Of a stretch of DNA of 64,000 nucleotides, positions 26,146-35,158 are shown one piece after another. The translations under genes were made by a program, and so were the position numbers. The DNA is from Hyphomonadaceae bacterium (lineage in GTDB: Bacteria; Pseudomonadota; Alphaproteobacteria; Caulobacterales; Hyphomonadaceae), in NCBI GenBank assembly GCA_016714495.1, contig JADKDU010000007.1, positions 124,001-188,000 on the forward strand. Reading direction: 5' to 3'. The notes under the pieces are model-generated. The model did not search any database. It worked only from the letters and a program-made list of their open reading frames with translations, and was not told the origin of the DNA. The number at the start of each line of letters is the position of its first letter. Position 1 is the first letter of the stretch.

Positions 26146-27258
26146 CTACTTGGCGGCGCCGGAGGCTGGACCGGCCATTGTGGGGGCGACGGGCTGAACC
26201 TGGGCGGACGGCTGGGCAACTGCAACCGGGGCGGTCGTCGCGAGGAAAGCATCCGTCGCCTTCTGCGCCTGGCCGATAAGGAAGCCCATCGACGCAGCAT
26301 GATTGCCAAACAGCGAACCGTCCGGATCGCCGTTGAGGACGATCAGCGGATGGAATTGGGTGGCGGATTTCCATGTTTCGAGCGCGGCTTCGCGCGCTTT
26401 CGCGGCGGCAGGCGTTTCGGGCCATTGCAGCGAGTCGATGATGGTGTAGGCCACGATCGCGCGGCCCTTGGCGGCATAGACGGCGCGCGTCGCGTCTTCG
26501 TCGATCGGATTGCCGCCGACGCTCCTGGCCGAAGCAGCGATCTCTTCCTGGCTAGCGGCGGCCCATGACGAGACAAGGCCGAGCTGTTCGGACACCTGGC
26601 TTTGCGTCGAGACGCTGGAGACGTCGCGCCGACGCAGGCGGCGATCATAGTTGATCAGCGCGTCGCGCGCGGCCTGAAGCTGTATGCCGGTCGATGCCGG
26701 CGAGATGAGCCTTGAAGCCGCTTCGAGATCCGGATCAGCACGATCGGCAGCGATGGCCTGCGCGCTGGTGAGACGGGTGAAATCTCCGAGGCTCGCGGCC
26801 ATTGCGGCCTGGTAGGCGGGCTTGGCCGTGAGGCGCGCCATCGGCGACCACGCCGGCGCATCATTTGCCCATCCGAGTTCGTTGAAGTGTTTCTCCATCA
26901 GCGCCGACACGCCGCCGACCCACGGCGCGGTCCAGTCCGCGCGGTTTGCCGCGCCGCCAACGTTGTGATCGCCAACGTCGCTCGAAGCGACGACCATGGC
27001 GGGGTAAGCGCCAATCGCAGCAATGATGGCCGCCGTGTTGAACCAGAAGCGGACGTGCTGGAAAAATGTCTTTTCGTGATGCTCATCGCCGTCGCCATCA
27101 CCTTCGTCGGCGACTTCGTTGATCTCGCCCTCGATGACGTCAGCGTCTTCCGGCTCGATCTTGCGGAGCGGGAACGGGGTCTCGATCTCGGCGACTGCGT
27201 CAGCCGCCGTCTCTTCGTCGACCACGACCATGTCGCGGCGAAGCTTCAAAACTGACAT
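26146..27258 (-). CDS. DUF2333-like membrane-anchored protein
   Basis: Protein of 370 residues with an acidic, low-complexity cytoplasmic start (about 1-65, rich in Glu/Asp), one membrane helix (NTAAIIAAIGAYPAMVVAS, about 74-92) and a large helical periplasmic domain. The body has the DUF2333 pattern as I remember it: GWANDAPAWSPMARL, the DRADPDLEAASRLI segment, ALINYDRRLRRRD, and HPLIVLNGDPDGSLFGNHAA. A Pro/Ala/Gln tail ends the protein. Function is unknown. It lies between PCuAC and the stress protein on the same strand, with gaps of about 50-85 bases. Confidence 0.7.
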   Translation of the reverse strand: MSVLKLRRDMVVVDEETAADAVAEIETPFPLRKIEPEDADVIEGEINEVADEGDGDGDEHHEKTFFQHVRFWFNTAAIIAAIGAYPAMVVASSDVGDHNVGGAANRADWTAPWVGGVSALMEKHFNELGWANDAPAWSPMARLTAKPAYQAAMAASLGDFTRLTSAQAIAADRADPDLEAASRLISPASTGIQLQAARDALINYDRRLRRRDVSSVSTQSQVSEQLGLVSSWAAASQEEIAASARSVGGNPIDEDATRAVYAAKGRAIVAYTIIDSLQWPETPAAAKAREAALETWKSATQFHPLIVLNGDPDGSLFGNHAASMGFLIGQAQKATDAFLATTAPVAVAQPSAQVQPVAPTMAGPASGAAK

Positions 27259-27341
27259 CGCCCAGCCCCGGCTAGCGGCAGATGCGGACCGTGAATTGGT
27301 CCGCCATTAACCTCAACCCAATATTCGCTAATGTGGAGTTA

Positions 27342-27767
27342 CTAACGCCCTACCGCCCCACTTAACGCAGGATGGAACGCAAAGGTTTCACCGCGCCCAG
27401 ACTGTAATTCGATTTGAATCGGAAATGTGGCGCCCGCTTCAAGCGCCTTGGGCGCAAAGATCATTAAGTGCATGCCATTTGGCCCAAAAACCACGGGTTT
27501 GCCGGCCGGAAGCTCGATAGTCTCAAGCTGCTGCATCGAGACCTGATCGCCGTTTCTCACAGAAGCGTGCATTTCGATCCGGTCGGCCAGTGGCGACGAG
27601 ACGCCGACGATCCAATCGGCGTTCGCAGACGTGACCGAAAAATAGGCGACGCCAATTCCGCTGGCCCCTAGCGGTGGCCGGTATTGCGCATTGTCGACAA
27701 TGAGCGGGGCAGGCCCCTGCCCGCAGGCGGCGAGGCCGAGCGCGATGGCGGCGATCAATCGCTTCAC
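27342..27767 (-). CDS. PCu(A)C copper chaperone, lipoprotein form
   Basis: Periplasmic copper(I) carrier of the PCu(A)C (DUF461) family, 141 residues, which loads copper into cytochrome oxidase. The copper motif H(M)x10Mx21HxM is complete: Met66-His67, Met78, His100 and Met102. A short signal ends in GLAAC, so Cys15 is probably lipid-anchored, which is less usual than a cleaved soluble form. I chose GTG 27767, because GGGAGG stands 6 bases before it and the signal peptide then begins at the start codon (VKRLIAAIAL). An upstream Met would put 20 residues before the signal. No Sco or oxidase gene is adjacent. Confidence 0.88.
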   Translation of the reverse strand: MKRLIAAIALGLAACGQGPAPLIVDNAQYRPPLGASGIGVAYFSVTSANADWIVGVSSPLADRIEMHASVRNGDQVSMQQLETIELPAGKPVVFGPNGMHLMIFAPKALEAGATFPIQIELQSGRGETFAFHPALSGAVGR

Positions 27768-27837
27768 TCCAGCCTCCCTGACATCGACAAGAGATAGGGA
27801 TCGAATCAGCCCGGCGGAATGCGCCACAACCGCCCTG

Positions 27838-28875
27838 TCAGGGCCGCCAGAACCCCACGACGCGGCGAACCTCTTCCATCACGGGCCGGGCGATCGCGTT
27901 GGCCCGATCGCCACCGTCGCGAAGGATGGCGTCGACTTCGGCCGGATCGTTCATCAGGCGGCGCATGGTCTCGGCGACAGGGCCAAGCTTGGCGACGGCG
28001 AGATCGGCGAGCGCCGGCTTGAACACGCCAAAGCCCTTGCCGCCAAATTCAAAGAGAACATCCGCTTCCGACTTGCCGGCGAGCACCGCATAGATCCCAA
28101 CAAGGTTCGCCGCCTCGTTGCGACCCTCAAGGCCCTTCACTTCCGATGGAAGCGCGTCGGAGTCCGAGGTGGCGCGCTTGATCTTCTTGGCGATGTCGTC
28201 AGGCGTATCGAGAAGATTGATGCGTGAGGCGTCCGATGGATCGGACTTCGACATCTTCTTGGAGCCGTCCTTGAGGGACATGATACGGGCGCCCGGGCCT
28301 TGGTACATCGGCTCGGGCAGCGGGAAGAATCCGGGCGCGTTGAAGTCGCGATTGAACTTGCCGGCAATGTCACGCGAGAGTTCAAGATGCTGCTTCTGGT
28401 CTTCGCCAACAGGGACGTGCGTGGCCTTGTAGGCCAGAATGTCGGCCGCCTGCAGCACAGGATAGTCGAACAGGCCGACCGAGATGTTCTCGGCGTCCTT
28501 GCCGGACGACTTGTCCTTGAATTGCGTCATGCGTTCGACCCACCCCATGCGGGCGACACAGTTGAAAATCCAGGCGAGTTCGGTGTGCGCCAGCACCGAG
28601 GATTGCGCGAAGACGATCGACTTCTTCGGGTCGATGCCGGCGGCGATGTAGGCGGCGGCGATCTCGCGCGTCTGGGCGGCGAGCAGTTTGGGATCCTGGG
28701 GGACGGTGATGGCGTGGAGGTCCACGACGCAGAAGATGCAGGGCATCTGATCCTGCATGGCGACGAACTTCACCAGTGCGCCGAGATAGTTGCCAAGGTG
28801 CAGGCTGCCCGATGGTTGCACGCCTGAAAAGACGCGCTGCGGGCCAGTATAGGCGATGGGGTTTTGCTCAGCCAT
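27838..28875 (-). CDS. trpS: Tryptophanyl-tRNA synthetase
   Basis: Class I aminoacyl-tRNA synthetase of 345 residues that charges tRNA-Trp. The ATP-binding HIGH-type motif is PSGSLHLGNY (21-30) and the KMSKS loop is KKMSKSDPS. The GEDQKQHLELSRDIA and LFDYPVLQAADIL segments of the tryptophan pocket are present. The length is normal. It starts 27 bases after the murJ stop and is likely co-transcribed with glnD and murJ, a linkage well known in alphaproteobacteria. Confidence 0.97.
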   Translation of the reverse strand: MAEQNPIAYTGPQRVFSGVQPSGSLHLGNYLGALVKFVAMQDQMPCIFCVVDLHAITVPQDPKLLAAQTREIAAAYIAAGIDPKKSIVFAQSSVLAHTELAWIFNCVARMGWVERMTQFKDKSSGKDAENISVGLFDYPVLQAADILAYKATHVPVGEDQKQHLELSRDIAGKFNRDFNAPGFFPLPEPMYQGPGARIMSLKDGSKKMSKSDPSDASRINLLDTPDDIAKKIKRATSDSDALPSEVKGLEGRNEAANLVGIYAVLAGKSEADVLFEFGGKGFGVFKPALADLAVAKLGPVAETMRRLMNDPAEVDAILRDGGDRANAIARPVMEEVRRVVGFWRP

Positions 28876-28902
28876 GATCTTGTCCTCGGGGCGGAGGGCT
28901 TA

Positions 28903-30501
28903 TCAGCCCTCGCCTCCTCCCGGCAAGGCGACGCCAGCTGCGCCCTTCTCACGACGCAGCGAACCTTTGATCTCCGACAGCGACACCGCCCGGAAGGCGA
29001 GCGCCGCGGCGGCGTAGATCACGATGCCGACGATGATAACGACCAGCACCGCGATTTCCTTGTGCAGCAGCACGCGCGAAAGCAGGTCGTACTGCCAGGC
29101 GCAGACGCCGGCGAAGACGCCCATGAGACCGGTTGCGAGACCGAGGCGGAACATGCGCGACCAGACACGGCCGCCCATCTTGTATGCGCCCTCGCGCGCC
29201 AGCTTGGCCGCCAGCATGAAAACGTTGATCCAGGCCGATGAGCTGGTCGCGATACCCAGACCAATGGCGCCGTCGACGCCAACGGTTGGCAGCCAGAACC
29301 ACAGGGTCGAGCCAATGGCGATCGTGACCACGACCGAGATCAGCGAGAACTGCATGGGCACCTTGGTCTGCTGGCGGGCGAAGAAGGGCGGCGTGAAGAC
29401 CTTCAGCAGCACGAACGCCGGAACGCCCCAGGCGAACTGGCGCAGCACTTCGGCAGTGCGCTGAGCGTCGGCGCTGGTGAAGGCGCCGCGGGTGACGGTT
29501 GCGTCGATGATGAAGAAGGGCATGACCAGCAGCGCGATGGCGGCCGGCAGTGTGAAGGCCATCGAGAGGCCGATGCCGTCGTCCATCGTGCGGTCGGCGC
29601 CGGCCTGATCGTTCTCGGCGAAGTGACGCGTGAGGCGCGGCACAAGCGCGAGACCGACGGCGACGCCAATCAGGCCGAGGGGAAGCTGATAAAGCCTGTC
29701 CGAGTTGTAGAGCACGGAGCGCGCGCCTTCGTCAGACCCGGAGAGCATCTGCGTGACCAGCGTGTTGACCTGCAGCGCGCCGCCGGCGATGGCGCCAGGG
29801 ACAGCGATGGCTAGCATGCGTTGCACGCCCTTGCTCACGACGGGAAAACCAACGCGCAGGTCGACGCCAAGCTTGCGGGCGCCCCACCAGAGCAAGATGC
29901 ACTGGAGCACGCCCGAGACGGTGACAGCAAAGGCTGTCGCCAGCGCCGCCGTGTCGCGGTCGGGGACCAGCAGTAGCGGAGCCAGCGTGCAGACATTTAG
30001 CAGGATCGGCGCGCCGGCGGTGAGCGCGAACCGTCCCATCGTGTTGAGAACGCCGGACAGGAGCGAGGCCAGCGTCATGCACACGAGATACGGCATGGTG
30101 AGCTGGGCCATCAGCGTGGCGATCGCGAGCGTGCCGGGATCATCGACATAGGCAGAGAGCAGCGCTGGCATCAGCCAGGGCATCGCCACTTCGAACAGGA
30201 TGCAGACGATAGCGACCACGCTGATGATGAAGGCCATGGCCTGGGAAGCAATCTTGTCGGCCTCTGCGGGACCGTCGGTTGTGCGTGACTTGGCGAAGAC
30301 CGGCACGAAGGCCTGCGCAAAGGCGCCTTCGGCAAACAGGCGGCGGAAGAGGTTGGGCAGCATCTGGGCGGTGGCCCAGCAATCCATCAACGGTCCCTGC
30401 CCGCCGAACCGCGCGTTCAGCGCAAGATCGCGTCCAAAGCCCAGCACGCGACTGCCCAACGTGAAGAATGTCTGCACGAAGACGTTGCGGGCAAGCGACA
30501 T
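28903..30501 (-). CDS. murJ: Lipid II flippase MurJ
   Basis: Inner-membrane flippase of 532 residues with about 14 hydrophobic segments (MVF superfamily). It moves lipid II to the periplasmic side for peptidoglycan synthesis. The family start FVQTFFTLGSRVLGFGRDL is clear, as are FRRLFAEGAFAQAFVPVF and VPAFVLLKVFTPPFFARQ. The start is ATG 30501, 12 bases after the glnD stop, so the two form an operon with trpS. The C-terminal tail is slightly Gly-rich (ALPGGGEG). Confidence 0.96.
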   Translation of the reverse strand: MSLARNVFVQTFFTLGSRVLGFGRDLALNARFGGQGPLMDCWATAQMLPNLFRRLFAEGAFAQAFVPVFAKSRTTDGPAEADKIASQAMAFIISVVAIVCILFEVAMPWLMPALLSAYVDDPGTLAIATLMAQLTMPYLVCMTLASLLSGVLNTMGRFALTAGAPILLNVCTLAPLLLVPDRDTAALATAFAVTVSGVLQCILLWWGARKLGVDLRVGFPVVSKGVQRMLAIAVPGAIAGGALQVNTLVTQMLSGSDEGARSVLYNSDRLYQLPLGLIGVAVGLALVPRLTRHFAENDQAGADRTMDDGIGLSMAFTLPAAIALLVMPFFIIDATVTRGAFTSADAQRTAEVLRQFAWGVPAFVLLKVFTPPFFARQQTKVPMQFSLISVVVTIAIGSTLWFWLPTVGVDGAIGLGIATSSSAWINVFMLAAKLAREGAYKMGGRVWSRMFRLGLATGLMGVFAGVCAWQYDLLSRVLLHKEIAVLVVIIVGIVIYAAAALAFRAVSLSEIKGSLRREKGAAGVALPGGGEG

Positions 30502-30513
30502 GAACTGTTCCGG

Positions 30514-33280
30514 CTACCGGTCGAACGAAGCCGGGGCGCGCGCAAGCGTATGGGCGGGAATGCGCGGCGCCGTTGGCGAATGAGAACGCAGTATCTCCTC
30601 GAGACGTGAACTCAATGTTTCATCCATCTCAGGCGGCATGACGCCGCCGGCCAGCTGTTCCACATAGAAAACGTCATGCACGCGCTCGCCATAGGCGCCG
30701 ACATGGGCGGACCGGATCGAAAGCTTTGCGTCGGCAAGCTCGCGAGCAATATCGTACAGCAAGCCGGGACGGTCACGGCCGGAAACTTCGATCACGGTCG
30801 AGTCCGCCGACGCGGTCCGGTCGATGAGGACGGTCGGCGAGATGATGAAAGCAGCGTGGCGGCGGCTGGCGGCGGGGGCCTTGCCAGGCTTCTTGACGCC
30901 TTCCCCGCCAGCAGCGGCGGCCCGGAGATCCGCGAGAATGCGTTCGAGCGCATGCGGGTGATCCGAGCCGAGCGGCTGGCCCCGCGTGTCTTGAACTTCG
31001 AACACATCGAGCACGCGAGCCTCGCCAGACTCATAAAGGTGCGCCGCGACGATGTTCGCGCCGACTGCGCTGAGCGCGCCGCACAGGTCGGCGAAGAGGC
31101 CCGGACGGTCTGGCGCCGACACCAGGATTTCGGTTGTGGAACGCTCAGCATCGACGTTCGAGCCCACGATGATGGGTTGGCTGGCGGCATGGGCCAAAGC
31201 TGCAGCGTGACGCGCCTGTGTTTCGGGCGGGAAGCTGGTCCAGTAAGCCGCTTCTATCGCAGCGAGCTGCGGCGTTGGACCGATGCGGTCGGCCAGCAGG
31301 CGGCGGGCGGCTTCGGCGCGTTCGGCCAACTGGTTGCGGACGCTGGCTTCATCGGTGCGGCCGCCGCGAAGAGCCGCTTCGGTGGCGTAGTAGAGATCAC
31401 GGAGCAGCTGGCCCTTCCAGCCATTCCAGACGCCGGGACCAACAGCGCGGATATCCGCCACGGTGAGAATCAGCAGGAGGCGGAGGCGTTCGAGGTTGCC
31501 GACGCGCTCGGTGAATTTCGCGATGGTCTGCGGATCGGAAATATCACGACGCTGGGCCGTGTCGCTCATTTCGAGATGGTTGCCGACCAGCCAGGCGACG
31601 AGCTCAGCTTCGTCCTCGGGCAGGCCGAGGCGGAGGGATGCGGCGCGCGCCTGCTTGGCGCCTTCGATCTGCTGATCGCCTTTGCCCTTGCCCGTGTCGT
31701 GCAGGAGCATGGCGAGATAGAGCGCGCGGCGGTTCTGGATTTTCGGGAACAGTTCGGTCGACAGCGGATGGAGATCTTTTTCAGCGCCGCGTTCGATGTC
31801 GTGGATGGTCTCGACGGCTTTCAGCGTGTGCTCGTCCACCGTGAAGTGATGATACATGTTGAACTGGGTCTGGCCGACGATGCGACCGAATTCTGGCAGG
31901 AAGCGGCCAAGCACGCCGGCTTCGTTCATCAGCGGCAGGATGCGGTTCGAGTTCACCTTGCCGCACACAATGTCGAGGAACATCGCACGGGATTCATCAT
32001 CGATGCGGGCCTGCCGGGTCAGCGCCCAGAGGGAGCGGCGCGCCGCCGTCATCGCTTCGGGATGGATATCCAGATCACGGTCGTTGGCGAGCCAGAACAG
32101 GCGAATAAGCTTGCGCGTATCGGAGACGAACATCTCCGGGTCAGTGATCGTGAGACGACCGCCGTCGATCGCGAAACCCTGCTCCTTGAGCGGCTTGGCC
32201 GCAGCGCCGCCGAGAAAGCGCGGGCGTCCGCCGGGGCGCTTTTTCTCGTCGACTTCCAGCTTGGCGCAGAGGATGCGCGTTAGCGCGCCAACTTCTTTCG
32301 CAGCGAGAAAGTACCGCTTCATGAAGCGTTCGACGGCGTTGACGTTCTGGCGCCCGGTATAACCCATGCGCGTCGCCATCTCGGGCTGCAGGTCGAAGGA
32401 GAGGCGTTCCTCGGCGCGGCCGGTGAGAAAATGCAGATGGCAGCGCACGGTCCACAGGAAGCGTGCTTCGCGCAGGAAGATCGCCTTGTCGGCCGGCATG
32501 AAGGCGGAGTTGTCGAGGACTTCCTGAAGCGTCTTGCCGCCGTGAATGTATTTGGCGAGCCAGAATAGCGTCTGCAGGTCGCGCAATCCGCCCTTGCCGT
32601 CCTTCACATTGGGTTCGACGCGATAGCGTGAATCGCCCTCGCGAGCGTGGCGATCGGCGCGCTCCTGCAGCTTGGCGGCGACGAACTCAGCGCCGCGCCC
32701 CTGGATGACGTCCTTCTGGAAGCGCTCGACAAGCTTGTCGTAGACGCTGCGATCGCCAAACAGGAAACGCTTGTCGAGAATCGACGTGCGGATCGTAACG
32801 TCTTCCTTCGAGAGTTTTATGCATTCATCGATGGTGCGGAAGGAGTGGCCGACCTTCAGGCCGATGTCCCACAGCGCATAGAGCATGTACTCGATTACGC
32901 TCTCGGCCCAGGCGGTCTGCTTGTAGTTGCGGACGAAGAGAATATCGACGTCGGACGATGGCGCGAGAACGGAACGTCCATAGCCGCCGACGGCCGCCAC
33001 AGCCATGCGCTCAGCTTCGGTCGGGTTGTGGGCGCGGAAAATGTGGACGACGGTGAAATCGTAGAGCGCAGACAGCGCTTCATCCATCACGGCGGACAGC
33101 AGGGAGGCCCGCACGCTTGCGCTGAGCGATTGGGTCGGAGCCATTGTCGAGCGCGGCCGCGGTGAGCTGGATGCGCAGCTTTCGACCGTCGACGATATCG
33201 GCAATGCGCCAGGGACCCGGCTTGGGCTGGCCGGAGCGGGCGGATTGTGGCTGGTCGGGAGCCGGTTCGGCGTCGATCAT
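30514..33280 (-). CDS. glnD: PII uridylyltransferase GlnD, with a frameshift near its 5' end
   Basis: Bifunctional nitrogen sensor that adds or removes UMP on PII. The main frame (TTG 33204 or ATG 33144 to 30514) has the nucleotidyltransferase site VGGYGRSVLAPSSDVDILF, the NVKDGKGGLRDLQTLFWLAK block, an HD domain (MLLHDTGKGKGD) and two C-terminal ACT domains (PDRPGLFADLCGA and RDRPGLLYDIARE). The expected N-terminus WRIADIVDGRKLRIQLTAAA lies in another frame, opening at ATG 33280 and stopping at 33081. Deleting one base, for example a G in the run at 33108-33110, joins both into 921 residues, the usual length. Without that, translation would start inside, at 33144, giving 876 residues that still keep every catalytic domain. 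Confidence 0.9.
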
Positions 33281-33434
33281 GCCGGTTCTCTAACCCTGTT
33301 TTGCGCCCCGCAACAACCAGAACGGTCAGCGGCCAAGACGCGCAGACTTCCTGAAAAGACAGGTAAACGGCGCCAATTGCCCGATCCTGCTGCGCAAGGC
33401 AGGTTCTGGCGGGGAAGACGCCGGGGCCGCCAGA

Positions 33435-33992
33435 ATGGATCCGTTGGAGATCGCAGCCACGGCGCTGACGCTGGTATCCGTCATCCTGTCGGTGAAACGG
33501 AGCCTTTGGCAGTTCCCGTTCGGGATTGCCGGCACAGGGCTGGGCTTCTTCGTGTTCTGGGGCGCCGGGCTCTACTCAAGCGCCGTGTTGCAGCCGCTCT
33601 TCATCGCCGTCCTGATCTATGGCTGGTGGTATTGGCTGCGAGGCGAGGACAGCCGCCGTCCGAAGATCAGATCCACACACCTCGGGATCGTCGCCGCCGC
33701 GTGTGCAGCCGCGCTTGCAGTTGCGGCGGCCGCAGCCTCTGCGCTTGAGGCCTATACCGACGCCAATATGGTGCTGGGCGACGCCTCCATTCTCGCCCTC
33801 AGCGTCGTCGCCCAGATCCTGCTCAGCCGGAAGCGGATCGAGAACTGGCACGTCTGGATCGCGATCAACGCCATCTCGGTCTATGTCTACGCCTCGCAAG
33901 CCCTTTGGCTCTACACAGCGCTCTACGCTTTCTTCTTTTTCAACGCCTTCTGGGGCTGGTGGGAATGGCGCAGGGAGATGCGAGGGATATGA
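33435..33992 (+). CDS. pnuC: Nicotinamide riboside transporter PnuC
   Basis: Inner-membrane facilitator for nicotinamide riboside, 185 residues with about seven hydrophobic segments. Seen are the SVKRSLWQFPFGIAGTGLGF and YGWWYWLRG segments and the C-terminal ENWHVWIAINAISVYVYASQ and FNAFWGWWEWRR, which are typical of PnuC (W-rich substrate pocket). The start is ATG 33435. It is followed after 9 bases by a NadR-type kinase gene, which would trap the riboside by phosphorylation. The pair runs against its neighbours glnD and mutS, which are both on the minus strand. Confidence 0.93.
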   Translation: MDPLEIAATALTLVSVILSVKRSLWQFPFGIAGTGLGFFVFWGAGLYSSAVLQPLFIAVLIYGWWYWLRGEDSRRPKIRSTHLGIVAAACAAALAVAAAAASALEAYTDANMVLGDASILALSVVAQILLSRKRIENWHVWIAINAISVYVYASQALWLYTALYAFFFFNAFWGWWEWRREMRGI

Positions 33993-34001
33993 GGGCGCGT
34001 C

Positions 34002-34541
34002 ATGACTGAAACAGCGCATGAGAGGCCCAAGCGCGTCACCCTGTTTGGCGCGGAATCCACCGGCAAGACCACGCTGTTGGACCAGCTGGGCCGCCATTTC
34101 GACGCTGTCGTCGTTCCTGAATACGGCCGAACCTATACCGAAGAGCACGGCCAGACTGCCTCAACCGCTGCGGACATGCTGAACATTGCGCGCGGCCATC
34201 TGCAATTGCGACGCGCAGCGGAACGTGAAGCTGATCGCCTCGTGATCGAGGATACCGATCCGGTCCTGACGGCGATCTGGTCGGACATTCTCGCGGGCTA
34301 TCGCGATCCGTGGTTCGACAGGTTTGACGACTATCCCGATCTCTACCTCCTCTGCGATATCGATCTGCCCTGGGTGCGCGACAGCGTGCGTTATTTCGGT
34401 GACCGGGAAGCACGCCTGCGATTTCATACGGCGTGCGAGCGCGAGCTGATTGCGCGGCAGGTCAGCTTCGTGTGCATCTCGGGAACGGCTGAGCGGCGGC
34501 TGGCCAAAGCAATCGACGCCGTCGAAACATTGCTGCGCTGA
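34002..34541 (+). CDS. NadR-type nicotinamide riboside kinase (AAA ATPase)
   Basis: P-loop protein of 179 residues like the C-terminal ribosylnicotinamide kinase domain of NadR, without the HTH and adenylyltransferase domains. Walker A is FGAESTGKTTLLDQL (15-29), followed by the VPEYGRTYTEEHG segment and the VIEDTDPVLTAIWSDI block (Walker B and metal). LYLLCDIDLPWVRDSVRYF is also a family segment. It would phosphorylate nicotinamide riboside to NMN for NAD salvage, using substrate brought in by PnuC, whose gene ends 9 bases upstream. The adenylyltransferase step must be done elsewhere in the genome. Confidence 0.9.
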   Translation: MTETAHERPKRVTLFGAESTGKTTLLDQLGRHFDAVVVPEYGRTYTEEHGQTASTAADMLNIARGHLQLRRAAEREADRLVIEDTDPVLTAIWSDILAGYRDPWFDRFDDYPDLYLLCDIDLPWVRDSVRYFGDREARLRFHTACERELIARQVSFVCISGTAERRLAKAIDAVETLLR

Positions 34542-34550
34542 CAAGCAAAA

Positions 34551-34578
34551 CCGGCCAGCCGGGGGAGCGGCTGGCCGG
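34551..34578 (-). terminator. Strong terminator after the tandem small-peptide genes
   Basis: A perfect 11-bp stem (CCGGCCAGCCG / CGGCTGGCCGG, 6-base loop) is followed on the minus strand by TTTTGCTT. It lies 35 bases after the stop of the first small gene and just beyond the stop of the convergent nadR-like gene, for which no T run follows. Confidence 0.85.
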
Positions 34579-34612
34579 TCGTTGGCTGGATCGTTTCAGC
34601 TTGGGAGTGGGT

Positions 34613-34744
34613 TCAGGCCACTCCGCCGCCGGTGAACGCCGTCGCGAACACGTAGAGCACAGCCGAAATATTGAAGAAGGCGATGGCCAGGCTGCCGAGG
34701 CTGTTTGCGCCTTCGAGCTTCGTTTGTTTGATCAGACCGTTCAT
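34613..34744 (-). CDS. Small membrane peptide A, 43 residues (tandem pair)
   Basis: Unrecognised small gene, second in transcription order. ATG 34744 has ACGGAG at a good distance, and the frame ends at TGA. The peptide starts MNGLIKQTKLEGANSLGSLA, identical over its first ten residues to the neighbour at 34818. It continues with a hydrophobic stretch (IAFFNISAVLYVFATAF) and a GGGVA end. One membrane-spanning helix with a positively charged, inside-facing N-terminus is predicted. The leader (GCCTTCTGTG box, CTCCGTTTCTTGTTT on the plus strand) is duplicated too, which argues for real genes. A strong terminator follows. Function unknown. Confidence 0.75.
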   Translation of the reverse strand: MNGLIKQTKLEGANSLGSLAIAFFNISAVLYVFATAFTGGGVA

Positions 34745-34767
34745 TTTCGTATCTCCGTTTCTTGTTT

Positions 34768-34794
34768 CCGGCTGGCCTTCTGTGTGCCAGCCGG
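34768..34794 (-). promoter_or_regulatory. Hairpin in the leader of small peptide A
   Basis: CCGGCTGGC and GCCAGCCGG pair perfectly (9 bp, 9-base loop) between the two small genes. The minus-strand continuation is AAACAAG, not a T run, so it is more likely an mRNA processing or stabilising hairpin than a terminator. Its stem sequence is nearly the same as that of the terminator at 34551. Confidence 0.55.
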
Positions 34795-34817
34795 TCGAGG
34801 CGGGTGGGTTTGGGGAG

Positions 34818-34943
34818 TTAGGCGATGCCGCCAACGCCATTGGCCATCATGTAGAGGACCGCAAAGACGCCTGAGAGAGCGATGGCCAGCGAGCCGAGGA
34901 AGTTCACGCCGTCGAGCTTCGTTTGTTTGATCAGACCGTTCAT
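34818..34943 (-). CDS. Small membrane peptide B, 41 residues (tandem pair)
   Basis: Unrecognised small gene, first in transcription order. ATG 34943 follows ACGGAGCAAGAAA, and the frame ends at TAA. The peptide is MNGLIKQTKLDGVNFLGSLA, then IALSGVFAVLYMMANGVGGI and a final A. About half of the positions match peptide A, including the N-terminal ten and the GSLAIA and VLY blocks. A single membrane helix is predicted. The pair looks like a tandem duplication including the leader. A perfect palindrome GGTTGCAACC (35007-35016) lies about 65 bases upstream and could be an operator. Nothing in the neighbouring genes reveals the role. Confidence 0.75.
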   Translation of the reverse strand: MNGLIKQTKLDGVNFLGSLAIALSGVFAVLYMMANGVGGIA

Positions 34944-35158
34944 TTTCTTGCTCCGTTTCTTGTTTTTATCGGCGCTGCCTTCTGTGGGCCTCGCCGTTGC
35001 AGACTTGGTTGCAACCGCCGTGCCAGATTTTCTTAACCTTGCGGTTCATTGAATTTGCTGGGTTTTCGACATTAAGGCGCCCATTGCCTCGGACGTTTCG
35101 AGCATGATTCGCCACTTGAATGGCGTATTTCACCATCGATGTGGCGAACTCTGCGAAG

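Noticed and set aside
27284..27304. GCGGACC/GGTCCGC hairpin between PCuAC and the DUF2333 gene as a terminator
   Set aside because: The 7-bp stem is perfect, but no T run follows on either strand, so termination is not supported.
30676..32283. A 535-codon open frame opposite glnD
   Set aside because: No recognisable domain; glnD motifs on the other strand cover the whole stretch.
35033..35047. Possible CtrA site TTAA-N7-TTAA upstream of the small peptides
   Set aside because: Only the first half (TTAA) matches; seven bases later the sequence is GTTC.
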